The notes below the pieces were generated by a model, which was not told the origin of the DNA, ran no database searches, and was given only the letters and a program-made list of their open reading frames with translations. Position numbers and translations under genes: made by a program. DNA of 64,000 nt from an uncultured Chlorobiaceae bacterium (lineage in GTDB: Bacteria; Bacteroidota; Chlorobiia; Chlorobiales; Chlorobiaceae), in the NCBI GenBank assembly GCA_903869365.1, contig CAIPYV010000067.1, positions 1 through 64,000 of the forward strand, written 5' to 3'. Below, piece after piece: positions 36,188 to 46,531 of the stretch; the stretch's first letter is position 1; each line of letters begins with the position of its first letter.

Positions 36188-36225
36188 AAAAAAGACACAG
36201 TTCAACAAACTGTGTCTTTTTTTTT
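36188..36225 (+). terminator. Rho-independent terminator of the tRNA cluster
   Basis: A 13-bp perfect stem (AAAGACACAGTT ... AACTGTGTCTTT) with loop CAACA is followed by a run of nine T residues, immediately after the tRNA-Gln gene. Confidence 0.9.
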
Positions 36226-36240
36226 ATCTGAAATTTCGAG

Positions 36241-36278
36241 CAAAAAAAAAGAGACAGAACTAAAGTTCTGTCTCTTGA
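36241..36278 (-). terminator. Rho-independent terminator of the small lipoprotein gene
   Basis: The stem AAGAGACAGAAC/GTTCTGTCTCTT with loop TAAA is followed on the minus strand by a run of T residues (nine A residues at 36242-36250 on the plus strand). It lies about 27 bases beyond the lipoprotein stop codon and back to back with the tRNA terminator. Confidence 0.85.
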
Positions 36279-36304
36279 GCATAAGAACCCGGATAAACGG
36301 AAAC

Positions 36305-36547
36305 TTATTTTGCAGGTGCTGCAGGAGCGGCTGGTGCTTCTGCTGCTGGTGCTGCAGGAGCGGCTGGTGCTGCGGCTGGAGCTTCTGCTGCTGGTGCTGC
36401 AGGAGCGGCTGGTGCTGCAGGAGCTGCTGGTGCTTCTGCTGCTGGTGCTGCTGCGGCAGGTGCTTCTGCAGGAGCTTCAGTTTTCTTAGCACAGCCTACG
36501 AAAGAAACTGAGCTTAAAAGAAAGAGGAATACGAAAAATTTTTTCAT
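36305..36547 (-). CDS. small Ala/Pro-rich lipoprotein
   Basis: The 80-residue protein has a lipoprotein signal peptide, MKKFFVFLFLLSSVSFVGCAKK, with the lipobox VGC. The mature part is built almost entirely of APA, AEAPA and AAPAAPAA units, a flexible extended tether of about 55 residues without a folded domain. It may span part of the periplasm or act as a spacer anchored in the outer membrane. The DNA is an imperfect tandem repeat (units like GCTGGTGCTGCAGGAGC), so length should vary between strains. The Cys/Trp-rich plus-strand ORF over it is a shadow. Its function is unknown. Confidence 0.75.
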   Translation of the reverse strand: MKKFFVFLFLLSSVSFVGCAKKTEAPAEAPAAAAPAAEAPAAPAAPAAPAAPAAEAPAAAPAAPAAPAAEAPAAPAAPAK

Positions 36548-36687
36548 TGCTGGATATTTTTTGTTGTTTGATAATTGACAGCTTCTTCAGCTTTCCAATA
36601 TTAAAAAAAAACAGCGACTTTTCAAAAGACTACTGTATGGCGGAATATGCAAAATATTTCGATATCCCGCCACAACAAATGTTATTT

Positions 36688-39258
36688 TTACTCTACAAGC
36701 ATCTCCAATTCCGCTTTTTCAAGCTCATCAAAGTTCAGGTAGCGATAGATGTTTTCTTCTTTCTCACCTGAAAGATGTCTGGAGTAAACCTCCATATATT
36801 CATCCCTGTTTGGAAGATGACCAAGAAGTGCACACAATGCGGCAAGCTCTGCCGAACCAAGATATACCTGTGCACCAGTGCCCATACGATTATCAAAATT
36901 TCTTGTACTGGTTGAAAATACTACCGCATTATCGGCAACTCTTGCCTGGTTACCCATGCAGAGCGAACAGCCCGGAGACTCAATACGGGCTCCTGACGCA
37001 CCGAATACTGAATAATAGCCTTCCTCGACAAGTTTTTTCATATCCATCTTGGTAGGAGGCACGATCCAAAGTTTAACAGGCACCGCCCCCTTATCCCTTA
37101 AAACCTCCCCGAGAGCCCTGAAATGTCCGATATTGGTCATGCAGCTACCAACAAACACCTCATCTATTACTTTAGGCCTCTTTGCATCACGAAGAACCTC
37201 AGTAAGCGTCATGACATCGTCAGGATCGTTAGGACAGGCCAGAATCGGTTCATTGATTTTACTCATATCAATCTCGATCACTTCCGCATACTGTGCGTCA
37301 GCATCAGGCTCAAGAAGAGATGGCTCTTTCAGCCATGCCTGCATCTTGCCGATACGACGTTTCAGGGTGTCAGCGTCGCCGTAGCCCTCTTCAATCATCT
37401 GCTGGAGCAAGGTGATGTTCGAACTGAGATATTCAATGACCGGCTCTTTATCAAGGCGAACGGTACATGCCGCCGCGCTGCGTTCAGCTGAGGCATCACT
37501 CAGTTCAAAGGCTTGTTCCACCTTGAGCTGCGGCAGCCCCTCAATCTCCAGAATACGTCCTGCAAAAACATTCTTCTTTCCTTTCTTTTCCACCGTCAAC
37601 ATACCCCGCTTGATGGCCTCATAAGGAATGGCATTGACAAGATCACGCAAGGTAATTCCTGGTTGAAGCTTACCTGAAAAACGCACAAGCACTGATTCAG
37701 GAACATTCAGAGGCATAGTTCCTGTAACTCCGGCAAAAGCCACAAGTCCGGATCCGGCAGGAAACGATATACCTATCGGAAAGCGGGTATGGGAGTCGGC
37801 ACCGGTACCAAGGGTATCGGGCAATACCATACGGTTCAGCCAGGTATGAATAACTCCGTCACCCGGTTTCAGGGAAACACCTCCCCTGCTCTGAATAAAG
37901 TAGGGCAAGCTTCGGTGCATCTTAACATCGGAAGGCTTCGGATAGGCAGAGGTATGACAAAAGCTCTGCATCAGGAGATCTGCACTGAAACTCAACGCTG
38001 CAAACTCCTTCACTTCGTCACGGGTCATGGCACCTGTGGTATCCTGTGAGCCAACCGTCAAGGTTTCAGGTTCGACATACATACCCGGACGTACTCCCGG
38101 CAAACCGCAGGCCCTGCCGATCATTTTTTGAGCAAGCGTATAGCCCTTACCGCTATCTACAGGCTGTTCCGGTCGAATAAACACGGTGTCTTCACCTAAT
38201 CCAAGAGCTTTTCTGGCTTTTCTGGTCAGGGTTCTGCCTATAATCAGAGGAATACGTCCCCCAGCGCGAACCTCATCAGAAAGCGTGTTCGGCGAAAGCT
38301 CGAAACGTGCAATGACTTCACCGTTCTTCTCAACTCTTCCATCAAAAAGGAAGAGATCGATAACATCCCCCATCTCCATGGCTGTGACATCAGTCTGGAT
38401 CGGCAATGCTCCGGAATCCTCTGCCGTGTTGAAAAATATGGGTGCTATAATACTGCCAATCACCACACCACCAGTCCGCTTGTTCGGCACTGCCGGAATA
38501 TTGTTGCCCAGATGCCACTGAACCGAGTTAATACCGGACTTGCGGCTTGAACCGGTACCCACGACATCACCAACATAAGCGAGAGGATGACCTTTCGCTT
38601 TCAAGGTTGCAATAGTTCCTATCGGATCGGTCATTTTGGAGCCAAGCATACAAAGAGAGTGCAGGGGAATATCACTGCGGGTAAAGGCCTCACTGGCAGG
38701 AGAGAGATCATCGGTATTGGTTTCACCAGGCACCTTGAAGACGGTAAGTGTCATTTTTTCGGGAAGAAGAGGCTTGGCGGTAAACCATTCGGCATCTGCC
38801 CAGGAGGTAAGCACCTCTTCTGCATAGGTGTTGGTTTTTGAAAGGCTGACGACCACATCAAACATATCATAGACGAGCAGAGTCTTTTTTAACACAAGCG
38901 CGGCTTCGCTGCATATCTCTGGCTCTTTATGACTTAATGCGTCGACAAGGGGCTTGACATTATAGCCTCCAAGCATAGTTCCTAAAATCCTTACGGCTTC
39001 AACAGTATTGATCACACTGCAGGCAATATCCCCTTTGAGAATACCGTCAAGAAAAGCTGCTTTTTCAAACGCAGCATCGTCAACACCCGGACTGATATGC
39101 TCACGAAATAACTCAAGCAGGTACTCCTTTTCCTGGACGAGATCCTGCTTCAGCAGATCGATAAGCAATCGTGCCTGCTCGGCAGTTAAGGGTAAAGGTG
39201 GAATACAAAGCTTTGCTCGCTCTTCGGTATGTGCACGATATTGTTGTACAAGACTCAT
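36688..39258 (-). CDS. acnB: aconitate hydratase B
   Basis: AcnB interconverts citrate and isocitrate; in green sulfur bacteria it would work in the reductive TCA cycle for CO2 fixation. The 856-residue protein has the AcnB order: an N-terminal HEAT-like domain (residues 1-160), the swivel domain ([24 protein letters not shown], about 165-370, with [19 protein letters not shown]), and the catalytic domains with [24 protein letters not shown]. Cluster cysteines appear in [14 protein letters not shown] and [14 protein letters not shown]. It is monocistronic, with its promoter in the 240-base gap up to queA. Confidence 0.95.
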   Translation of the reverse strand: MSLVQQYRAHTEERAKLCIPPLPLTAEQARLLIDLLKQDLVQEKEYLLELFREHISPGVDDAAFEKAAFLDGILKGDIACSVINTVEAVRILGTMLGGYNVKPLVDALSHKEPEICSEAALVLKKTLLVYDMFDVVVSLSKTNTYAEEVLTSWADAEWFTAKPLLPEKMTLTVFKVPGETNTDDLSPASEAFTRSDIPLHSLCMLGSKMTDPIGTIATLKAKGHPLAYVGDVVGTGSSRKSGINSVQWHLGNNIPAVPNKRTGGVVIGSIIAPIFFNTAEDSGALPIQTDVTAMEMGDVIDLFLFDGRVEKNGEVIARFELSPNTLSDEVRAGGRIPLIIGRTLTRKARKALGLGEDTVFIRPEQPVDSGKGYTLAQKMIGRACGLPGVRPGMYVEPETLTVGSQDTTGAMTRDEVKEFAALSFSADLLMQSFCHTSAYPKPSDVKMHRSLPYFIQSRGGVSLKPGDGVIHTWLNRMVLPDTLGTGADSHTRFPIGISFPAGSGLVAFAGVTGTMPLNVPESVLVRFSGKLQPGITLRDLVNAIPYEAIKRGMLTVEKKGKKNVFAGRILEIEGLPQLKVEQAFELSDASAERSAAACTVRLDKEPVIEYLSSNITLLQQMIEEGYGDADTLKRRIGKMQAWLKEPSLLEPDADAQYAEVIEIDMSKINEPILACPNDPDDVMTLTEVLRDAKRPKVIDEVFVGSCMTNIGHFRALGEVLRDKGAVPVKLWIVPPTKMDMKKLVEEGYYSVFGASGARIESPGCSLCMGNQARVADNAVVFSTSTRNFDNRMGTGAQVYLGSAELAALCALLGHLPNRDEYMEVYSRHLSGEKEENIYRYLNFDELEKAELEMLVE

Positions 39259-39498
39259 AAGGTCAATCTCCCGGTGTTATGGATGTTGGAAACGAATGCT
39301 CTATAAAATAAATGGCAGGACATACCTGCGGGAAACACCCGCGATAATGAAAAGTAAAAATACCATCCCCTCCTTTTAAAACCAAAATAAGCAACCTTAC
39401 GTCCCGCAAAAACGCCGAAGTTCTTTAGGCAGAAAACCTGGTTATACTTGTTTTCTTTACGTGGAAGGGAAAAAAGGCATCTTCTGAAAAAAAAAGAA

Positions 39499-40533
39499 CT
39501 ATACGATCAACATACTGTCACCATAACTGAGAAAACTGTATCCCTTTTCAAGGGCTTCTTTATAGGCATGTTGAAGATTAGCCTGACCGGCCAATGCTGC
39601 GGTAAGCATCAGTACTGTAGATCGCGGAGCATGAAAATTGGTCAGAAGGAGATCGATCAGACGAAACTCATAGCCAGGATAAATAAAAATATCAGCTTCT
39701 CCAGTGAGTGGCTTGCCGCCATCAGAGCCTGAAGAGATCATGATACGCTCACCAGCATGTTCGAGCGCTCTGGTAACGGTAGTTCCGACAGCAACAACTC
39801 TTCCTCCTGAAGCTTTGGTCTGCCGTATCTTTTCGGCTGTCTGCATTGGAATCGAATAAAATTCATGATGCATGACGTGCTCCTCAAACGACTCCACCCT
39901 GATAGGAAGAAAGGTGCCGAGTCCAACATGGAGAGCGAGGGTGGCAACATCCACACCCTTGCAGTGAAGCTTATCAAACAGCTCATGCGTCATATTCAGT
40001 GAGGCTGTAGGAGCAGCTACAGAACCAGGGAGTTCAGCAAACACCGTCTGGTAACGCTCCTGATCCACCTCTTCGGCATCCCGTTTGAGATAGGGAGGAA
40101 TGGGCACTCCACCGAAATGATCGAAAAGATCTGTTAACGATCCCTCACCGGAAACTGAAATACGGGCAATCCCATGATCAACAATCTCAGCAACAAGCAG
40201 CTCACGATCGTACACGATAAGCGTATCGCCTTTTTTCAGCTTCCCCCGGTAAAGAACCAGACTTTGCTCATCCTGATGTTTTTCAAGAAGCATCAATTCG
40301 ATCCTGCCACCTGTCTGTTTGCTCACAAACAGCCTTGCCCTGATTACCCGGGTGTTATTAAGCACAAGCAGATCACCTGCCTTCAAAAAAGCATCCAGAC
40401 CGGCATATCCGGCATGAGCTATTGCACCTGAGTGACGGTCGAGTACCAGAAGCCTGGTCGAACCTCGCTCGATAGGAGGATATTTGGCAATCTTTTCTTC
40501 AGGCAGTTCGTAATCAAAGTCACCGACTCTCAT
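39499..40533 (-). CDS. queA: tRNA preQ1(34) S-adenosylmethionine ribosyltransferase-isomerase QueA
   Basis: QueA transfers the ribosyl part of SAM to preQ1 at the tRNA wobble base, making epoxyqueuosine. The 344-residue protein begins [20 protein letters not shown] and has [104 protein letters not shown] and YGDSMLIV, all family signatures. It overlaps hisD by 4 bases. queC, an earlier step of the same pathway, is at 52087-52770. Confidence 0.94.
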   Translation of the reverse strand: MRVGDFDYELPEEKIAKYPPIERGSTRLLVLDRHSGAIAHAGYAGLDAFLKAGDLLVLNNTRVIRARLFVSKQTGGRIELMLLEKHQDEQSLVLYRGKLKKGDTLIVYDRELLVAEIVDHGIARISVSGEGSLTDLFDHFGGVPIPPYLKRDAEEVDQERYQTVFAELPGSVAAPTASLNMTHELFDKLHCKGVDVATLALHVGLGTFLPIRVESFEEHVMHHEFYSIPMQTAEKIRQTKASGGRVVAVGTTVTRALEHAGERIMISSGSDGGKPLTGEADIFIYPGYEFRLIDLLLTNFHAPRSTVLMLTAALAGQANLQHAYKEALEKGYSFLSYGDSMLIV

Positions 40534-41816
40534 AGCGCTCTCAATCTTGCCCTGACCGCTTCGGCATGAGCCTGAAGCCCTTCATAATCAGCAAAAGCAG
40601 CAATTTTTTCTCCACTCGAGTGCAGTTGCTGCTTCGACCAGGAGATAATCGATGTATGCTTGATAAAATCACGAACAGAAAGCGGTGAAAAAAATCTTGC
40701 GGTACCACTGGTTGGCAACGTATGATTTGGTCCGGCAAAATAATCCCCGACAGTTTCGCAGGAATAACTCCCCATGAAAATAGCACCGGCATGGTGGATT
40801 CGAGGAAGGATATCCCAGGGATGCTCAACATGGAGTTCCAAATGCTCCGGGGCTATCATATCCGAGACTATGCAAGCCTCTTCAAGCGACTCAACAAGCA
40901 CAACAGCTCCATTATGCTGCAGCGAAGAGGCAATAATCTCCTTGCGAAGCATTGTCGGAAGGCGGGTTTCAGCGTAATCTCTTACTGAAACAGCCAGCTT
41001 TTCAGAAGTAGTGATCAGTACCGCAGAGGCATCTGGATCATGTTCCGCCTGGGCAAACATATCAAGCACGATAAATTCAGGATTGGCCGTTTCATCAGCA
41101 ATGATAACCACCTCGGAAGGCCCGGCTATACTGTCGATAGAGACATGACCGAACACCTGTTTTTTGGCCAGTGCCACATATTTGTTCCCCGGACCGGTAA
41201 TAATATCAACCTTGGGAATGGTTTCTGTCCCGTAGGCAAAAGCCCCTATGGCCTGTGCGCCTCCGATTTTGTAGACGCTGCCGATACCGGCCACCGCAGC
41301 GGCTGCAAGAATATTTGGATTGATCTCTCCCGTTGCATCACATGGAGTGGTAATAAAAATATCCTTTACACCGGCAACTTTTGCAGGGGCGGCATTCATA
41401 AGAAGCGACGAAGGATAGGAGGCCTTGCCACCCGGCACATACAGCAGGGCTTTTTCCATGGGTGTCACCCGCTGACCGAGAATCACTCCTCCTTCAGCTT
41501 CATAAAAAAAACTTTTCTCGACTTCATGCTGATGAAAACGAATGATATTGCTGTACGCCTCCTCAAGGACCTCAAGAAACCCGTGATCTGCATGTTTATA
41601 GGCATGCTGAATTTCATCAGGGGAAACCATCATATCCTTCAGGCGGATCCCCTGGAACCTCTCCGTGTAGTCCAGAACAGAAGGATCTCCTTTCTGCCGT
41701 ACATCTCTCAGGATCTCATCGACAGTAGACTGAACCGAGACATCAAAAGTTACACTTCTGCTCAGTTGCTCTTTTAAAGCTGAATGATCTTCAGCAAAAC
41801 GATAGAGGGGCAGCAC
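40530..41816 (-). CDS. hisD: histidinol dehydrogenase HisD
   Basis: HisD catalyses the last two steps of histidine synthesis, histidinol to histidine, using NAD and zinc. The 428-residue protein has [125 protein letters not shown] and [18 protein letters not shown], covering the zinc and substrate residues. It is not in a his cluster; queA follows with a 4-base overlap. Confidence 0.95.
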   Translation of the reverse strand: MLPLYRFAEDHSALKEQLSRSVTFDVSVQSTVDEILRDVRQKGDPSVLDYTERFQGIRLKDMMVSPDEIQHAYKHADHGFLEVLEEAYSNIIRFHQHEVEKSFFYEAEGGVILGQRVTPMEKALLYVPGGKASYPSSLLMNAAPAKVAGVKDIFITTPCDATGEINPNILAAAAVAGIGSVYKIGGAQAIGAFAYGTETIPKVDIITGPGNKYVALAKKQVFGHVSIDSIAGPSEVVIIADETANPEFIVLDMFAQAEHDPDASAVLITTSEKLAVSVRDYAETRLPTMLRKEIIASSLQHNGAVVLVESLEEACIVSDMIAPEHLELHVEHPWDILPRIHHAGAIFMGSYSCETVGDYFAGPNHTLPTSGTARFFSPLSVRDFIKHTSIISWSKQQLHSSGEKIAAFADYEGLQAHAEAVRARLRAL

Positions 41817-42071
41817 TTCTCACTGATTTTTGGTTATCTGAATTCAAGAATTTGCTTGTAATAATGTACTCAATAGCTCTATTTATCGGAACCCCGACTA
41901 TATGCAATGTGCAACAGAAAAAAAATTGCCTGAAAATAAAACCTTAAAACACCCTTTTAATTTGAAAAAATTTTTCTATTCCCTAACTTAGAGATCAAAT
42001 TAAAAACCTGGGAATATAGCTTGAATAAGCTTCTTTCCAAGCCACTATGATACACATCGAACCATGTTAAG

Positions 42072-43100
42072 ATGAGCTTTTTCAGTAATCTGTTCAGAGA
42101 TGTTGCCATTGATCTTGGAACAGCAAATACATTGATTTTTATCCGGGGCCAAGGCGTTGTTTTAAATGAACCCTCGATTGTCGCCCGTGAACGCAATACA
42201 GGAAAAATTGTTGCTATCGGTCATGAAGCTCTGCTCATGCACGAAAAAACGCATCCCGGTATTCTTACTATCCGTCCTCTCGCAAGTGGAGTTATTGCTG
42301 ATTATGAAGCAACCGAAGAGCTGATCAAGGGGTTGATCAATAAAACAAAAACTCAATTTTCATTCGGCATCCGTCGTATGGTTATCGGTATACCTTCAGG
42401 CATCACGGAAGTCGAAAAACGTGCTGTACGCGACTCTGCCGAACATGTAGGTGCAAGAGAGGTTTATCTGGTGACTGAACCAATGGCGGCGGCAATAGGG
42501 ATTGGGCTTGACGTCAAGGAACCGATGGGCAATATGATTGTCGATATCGGTGGCGGTACAACGGAAATTGCCGTTATTTCACTCGGCGGCATTGCATCCG
42601 GAGAATCCCTGCGAGTTGCAGGAACCGATATCACCAACGCCATTATGCGTCACTTCAGGAAGGCATACAGTCTTGCCATCGGTGAACGCACGGCAGAAGA
42701 TGTCAAAATAAAAATTGCATCGGCCTACAAGCTGGAAAAAGAAATGACCATGATGGTCAGAGGAAGAAACCTTGTGACCGCACTGCCCGAAGAGCGGGAG
42801 GTCAACTCAGCCACCATAAGGGAAGCAATTGCCACCCCGATCAGCCAGATCATCACCTCGATCAAAAAAAGCCTTGAGGTGACCAAGCCGGAACTATCGG
42901 CCGATATTCTGGATCGTGGTCTTTTCCTTGCCGGAGGTGGAGCACTGATCAAAGGGCTTGATAAAAAAATCAATGAAGAGACAAGACTCGCCGTTCATAT
43001 CAGTGAAGATCCACTTACAGCAGTCGCAAGAGGAACAGGAGAAGTTCTCGAAAACCTTGAAAAATACCGTAGCGTCCTCCTTACAACCAAACGCTACTGA
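42072..43100 (+). CDS. mreB: actin-like cell shape protein MreB
   Basis: MreB filaments guide the elongation machinery. The 342-residue protein shows the actin-fold phosphate 1 motif DVAIDLGTANTLIFI, connect 1 (EPMAAAIGIGLDV), phosphate 2 (MIVDIGGGTTEIAVISLGG) and the adenosine motif (GLFLAGGGALIKGLDKKI). It starts MSFFSNLFRDVAIDLGTANT, with a membrane-binding N-terminus. It lies away from mreC-mreD-PBP2 at 17.8-21.1 kb on the same strand. Confidence 0.95.
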   Translation: MSFFSNLFRDVAIDLGTANTLIFIRGQGVVLNEPSIVARERNTGKIVAIGHEALLMHEKTHPGILTIRPLASGVIADYEATEELIKGLINKTKTQFSFGIRRMVIGIPSGITEVEKRAVRDSAEHVGAREVYLVTEPMAAAIGIGLDVKEPMGNMIVDIGGGTTEIAVISLGGIASGESLRVAGTDITNAIMRHFRKAYSLAIGERTAEDVKIKIASAYKLEKEMTMMVRGRNLVTALPEEREVNSATIREAIATPISQIITSIKKSLEVTKPELSADILDRGLFLAGGGALIKGLDKKINEETRLAVHISEDPLTAVARGTGEVLENLEKYRSVLLTTKRY

Positions 43101-43115
43101 CAAGAATACGGCACA

Positions 43116-44252
43116 TTACTCTTCTTCAAGAAGCCTTGTATAATACTCTTCATACTGTTCAACAAGCGAAGCTGTCTCGAACTGCTTCGCTTGCAGGACA
43201 CAGGCTTCGGAACACTCGATCCAGTGGTCATGGTCTGTAAGCAGAAGGAGGGCTTTCTCTGTCATGCCATCAATATCTCCTGGAGCAAGAAGATAACCAT
43301 GAACCCCCTGAATAATAAATTCGGGAAACCCGCCCGCCAAGGTGGCCACAACCGGCACACCGCATGCCATAGCCTCAAGAGCAGCAAGCCCGAATGACTC
43401 CACATTGCTTGGCATCAGCATAAGATCGGCAATTGAAAGCAGTGGGACAATATCGTCAAGTTTGCCGAGGAACCTGACCCTGTCGGCAATCCCCAACTCT
43501 CGCACCAGAATCTCAGCTTCACTTCGTTCGGGACCATCACCGACAAGCAGCATCGTGGAATCAAGACGCTCGGTCAAGGCATAAAAAATCCGGATAATAT
43601 CACTGATACATTTCACCGGCCTGAAATTGGAGATATGAATAACTATTTTTTCATCACCAATACCGAGCTGTTCACGAATTTCCTGTATGGGAGAACGAAA
43701 AAACAGTGAGGTATCAACAAAATTTGAAATCACCGTGATCTCCTTTTTCGGGCTGAACATCCTGACCGTTTCATCCTTCAGGTACTCGGAAACAGATGTT
43801 ACCCCATCAGACTTGTTGATGGCCAACCGCACAACATCCTCCATCCCACGGTCAGCACCGACAACCGTTATATCAGTGCCATGAAGCGTTGTGGCAATCT
43901 TGAAACATTTTGAATGGGAACACTTGTCCTCAAGAATCTGTCGGGCAAGCATGGCACTGAGGGCATGAGGAATAGCATAATGGGCATGCACTACATCAAG
44001 CTTTTCATAATAGGCGACCTCAGCTATTTTTGAAGCAAGCGCAAGGGAATAAAAAGAACACTCAAAAAGAGGGTAATGTTTGAGTTCGACCTCGTGGTAA
44101 AAGATGTTTTTTGAAAAGGTGCCAAGCCGAAAAGGTACCGATTGGCTGAAAAAATGAACCATGTGACCTTTGGCAGCCAGCGCCTTGCCAAGCTCAGTGG
44201 CTATTGCACCGCTCCCTCCATACGTGGGATGACAGATAATACCTATTCTCAT
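43116..44252 (-). CDS. bshA: N-acetyl-alpha-D-glucosaminyl L-malate synthase BshA
   Basis: BshA links GlcNAc from UDP-GlcNAc to malate, the first step to bacillithiol; green sulfur bacteria are known to make N-methyl-bacillithiol. The 378-residue GT4-family glycosyltransferase begins MRIGIICHPTYGGSGAIATELGKALAAKGH. It has VVHAHYAIPHALSAMLARQ, TTLHGTDITVVGADRG, VISNFVDTSLF, ISNFRPVKCISDIIRIF, LLVGDGPERSEAE and SNVESFGLAALEAMACGVPVVAT. The ORF track is 60 residues longer; the ATG at 44252 matches the family start. bshB and bshC are not in the window. Confidence 0.92.
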   Translation of the reverse strand: MRIGIICHPTYGGSGAIATELGKALAAKGHMVHFFSQSVPFRLGTFSKNIFYHEVELKHYPLFECSFYSLALASKIAEVAYYEKLDVVHAHYAIPHALSAMLARQILEDKCSHSKCFKIATTLHGTDITVVGADRGMEDVVRLAINKSDGVTSVSEYLKDETVRMFSPKKEITVISNFVDTSLFFRSPIQEIREQLGIGDEKIVIHISNFRPVKCISDIIRIFYALTERLDSTMLLVGDGPERSEAEILVRELGIADRVRFLGKLDDIVPLLSIADLMLMPSNVESFGLAALEAMACGVPVVATLAGGFPEFIIQGVHGYLLAPGDIDGMTEKALLLLTDHDHWIECSEACVLQAKQFETASLVEQYEEYYTRLLEEE

Positions 44253-44408
44253 AATAAATAAAGTTGTATGTGTTTGCAAAATATACCAATTAAAGCAGGT
44301 AATAGTTGCCGTTGCACTGAACGAAATTTGCAGGGCGACACGCATGTCGGTACATTGAGCATCAAACTGATGTAAACAGAGAAAAATTATGGCCGCATAA
44401 AGAGAGAA

Positions 44409-45791
44409 ATGGAAAACAGTCTTAAAAAACAAAAGGTAGCCCTAAGCTCGGTAGCTGCAAGTCTCCTGCTTACCGCCATGAAACTCGTGGTCGGTATCAA
44501 GACCGGCAGTATCGGCATTATTTCTGAAGCTGCGCATTCAGCACTTGACTTCGGCGCTGCAGGTCTTACCCTGTTTGCGGTCAGAATGAGCGACAAACCT
44601 GCCGACAGTAAACATCACTATGGGCATGCCAAGGTGGAAAGTGTCTCAGCACTCATCGAAACCGGTCTTCTTGTTGTCACAAGCGCATGGATAATCTATG
44701 AAGCAATCGTCCGGCTGAAAGGAGGCGCCATGGAAGTTGAGGTCACATGGTATGCCTTTGCCATTATGATCATTTCCATCATTGTCGATGTTTCGCGTTC
44801 AAGAGCGCTGAAAAAAGTTGCAAAAGAGACCAACAGTCAGGCGCTTGAAGCTGATGCACTTCACTTCAGCTCCGATATTCTCAGTTCGGCGGTAGTCCTT
44901 GTCGGTCTTTTTTTCGTGCGTATGGGCATTGCCTGGGCAGATGCTGTCGCGGGTATTACGGTCGCCCTTTTAGTTGGATGGGCAGCTTTCAAGCTCGGGA
45001 AAAAAACAATCGATATCTTGATCGATGCAGCTCCTGAAGGACTTTCAGAGAGGATTGAAGAGATAGCCATGACCATCGACGGAGTCATCTCCATTGATAA
45101 ACTCAGGGTAAAACCTACAGGACCTCAAGTATTTGTTGAAATGGTCATCTGTGTAAACAGGACCTTATCAGTTGAAAAAGTTCAGCAAATCTGCCGTAAT
45201 ATCGAACAGAAAGTGCGTGAAGATTTTCCCGTGGCTGATTTTACCATCAATACCAAACCTATTGCACTCAACAACGAAACAATAGCCGAACGCGTGCACG
45301 TGATTGGTCTGAATCACAACCTTCACGCCCATAACATTTCGACAAACCTTACCGATAAAAACAAGCACATCACCTTCGATGTTGAAATTGACCAGCAGCT
45401 GACCATAAAACAGGCGCACGATACCGTTACCGCTCTCGAGGAGGAGCTGCACAGAGAGTTCGATGGAGAAATTGATATCTGTATCCATATTGATCCACTC
45501 CGCAATGATGAACATAGCACCAGCTCTCTTTCATCAGAAAAAGAAAAACTTGTGCGCAACATCATTGTCAATGTCGCACAACACATCGAGAATGTTCAGA
45601 ACGTCCACGACATTCAGATCAGGAAAAATGAGAAGCAGAAGCTCTTTATAACCCTGCACTGCTCATTTAACGATGAGGTACTCCTGGAAGAGGTTCACTC
45701 ACTCACAAGCAGACTGGAAGGTGCAATATACCAGTCACTGCCCGAAGCATACCGTGTCATCATCCACGCCGAACCGCTCTTTGCGCAATAG
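44409..45791 (+). CDS. cation diffusion facilitator with three C-terminal domains
   Basis: The first 210 residues are a normal CDF exporter with six membrane helices and the metal sites SEAAHSALDFGAAGL and ALEADALHFSSDILSSA (Asp/His pairs in helices 2 and 5), plus HHYGHAKVES. It exports divalent metal such as Zn, Fe or Mn against a proton. At 460 residues it is about 150 longer than usual. After the first cytoplasmic domain (DGVISIDKLRVKPTGPQVFVEM to VADFTINTKPI) two further similar units follow, around HNLHAHNISTNL...DICIHIDPL and VQNVHDIQIRKNEKQKLFITLH...VIIHAEPL. Triplication is inferred from the repeated VH-x(n)-H/L-EP pattern. Confidence 0.87.
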   Translation: MENSLKKQKVALSSVAASLLLTAMKLVVGIKTGSIGIISEAAHSALDFGAAGLTLFAVRMSDKPADSKHHYGHAKVESVSALIETGLLVVTSAWIIYEAIVRLKGGAMEVEVTWYAFAIMIISIIVDVSRSRALKKVAKETNSQALEADALHFSSDILSSAVVLVGLFFVRMGIAWADAVAGITVALLVGWAAFKLGKKTIDILIDAAPEGLSERIEEIAMTIDGVISIDKLRVKPTGPQVFVEMVICVNRTLSVEKVQQICRNIEQKVREDFPVADFTINTKPIALNNETIAERVHVIGLNHNLHAHNISTNLTDKNKHITFDVEIDQQLTIKQAHDTVTALEEELHREFDGEIDICIHIDPLRNDEHSTSSLSSEKEKLVRNIIVNVAQHIENVQNVHDIQIRKNEKQKLFITLHCSFNDEVLLEEVHSLTSRLEGAIYQSLPEAYRVIIHAEPLFAQ

Positions 45792-45801
45792 ATACCGTCT
45801 A

Positions 45802-46467
45802 TTATAATGGGCGGTTGAGAAAATCGATCAACGGTTTCACCGATTTGAACGTCCTGGACAGCGATGTTATCAATGCGGAATCGGTTACTTCATGATCGCT
45901 GAGAAAGCGTTGGGTGTAGTAGTCTTTGCATTTTAGAAACTCTATTGCGGGGTTTGTGCTTTCATAACCTTTTGGAGGCCTGACCAATTTACCGGAGGCC
46001 TTGACGCCTTCAGGGAAAAAGTGAAGAAGCTCTTTGTGGCAAACGATTGATTGCCACTCACTGAAAGAGTGGCCAATGTGCTGCCTTATCTGATCAAGAG
46101 TGGCAGCTTCGGGCATATAAATACCCCCGCCGATAAATGATGCTCCAGGTTCCACATGGAGATAATATCCAGCATAGGGACTCTTCCTGCCTCCCTTGTT
46201 GATAAAGGCAAAGAAGTTTGTTTTGTAGGGCGTTTTATCTTTTGAAAAGCGTATGTCGCGGTTGATGCGCATAATACATGTTTTCGGATCAAGATGTGAT
46301 GTGGCAATATCGAAGTCAAATTCTGCAATCTCCACAAGTAACTGCACCACAGTATTCAACACATCACCCTGCGCCTTCTGAAACTCTTTTTTGTGCTCAT
46401 CAAACCATGCCTTGGTATTATTGGCTTTCAGGTTCGAGAGAAATTCGAGTGTCGTGGTGGTAACCAT
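45802..46467 (-). CDS. DUF2461 family protein
   Basis: The 221-residue protein matches the TIGR02453/DUF2461 family in every part: TLEFLSNLKANNTKAWFDEHKKEF, KTCIMRINRDIRFSKDKTPYKTNFFAFINKGGRKSPYAGYYLHVEPGASFIGGGIYMPEAATL, and RPPKGYESTNPAIEFLKCKDYYTQRFLSDHEV. The family is widespread but has no established biochemical function. There is no signal peptide or membrane segment. It converges with the CDF gene, with stop codons 10 bases apart. Confidence 0.85.
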   Translation of the reverse strand: MVTTTTLEFLSNLKANNTKAWFDEHKKEFQKAQGDVLNTVVQLLVEIAEFDFDIATSHLDPKTCIMRINRDIRFSKDKTPYKTNFFAFINKGGRKSPYAGYYLHVEPGASFIGGGIYMPEAATLDQIRQHIGHSFSEWQSIVCHKELLHFFPEGVKASGKLVRPPKGYESTNPAIEFLKCKDYYTQRFLSDHEVTDSALITSLSRTFKSVKPLIDFLNRPL

Positions 46468-46487
46468 AAGCTGAAGGGTTAGAGCGA

Positions 46488-46531
46488 GTTATAAGTCTTA
46501 TAGGCCCTATAAGACCTATAGGACTTATAAC
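46488..46531. repeat. 17-bp inverted repeat, TATAAG-type intergenic palindrome
   Basis: GTTATAAGTCTTATAGG and CCTATAGGACTTATAAC pair over 17 bases with a single G.T mismatch around a loop of CCCTATAAGA, which itself repeats the same words. It overlaps the last codons of the PsiE-like gene. It is followed on the plus strand by ATTTTTTTA, although the genes on both sides are on the minus strand. A partial relative (CTCATAGGCCCTTTATAACC) lies between nadB and nadE at 31338-31357. It looks like a dispersed palindromic element. Confidence 0.6.

Noticed and set aside
36158-36511. Cys/Trp/Gly-rich plus-strand ORF of 117 residues
   Set aside because: It is the antisense of the Ala/Pro repeat gene and begins inside the tRNA-Gln gene, so its odd composition is a codon mirror effect.
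41040-41777. 245-residue plus-strand ORF
   Set aside because: Shadow of hisD.
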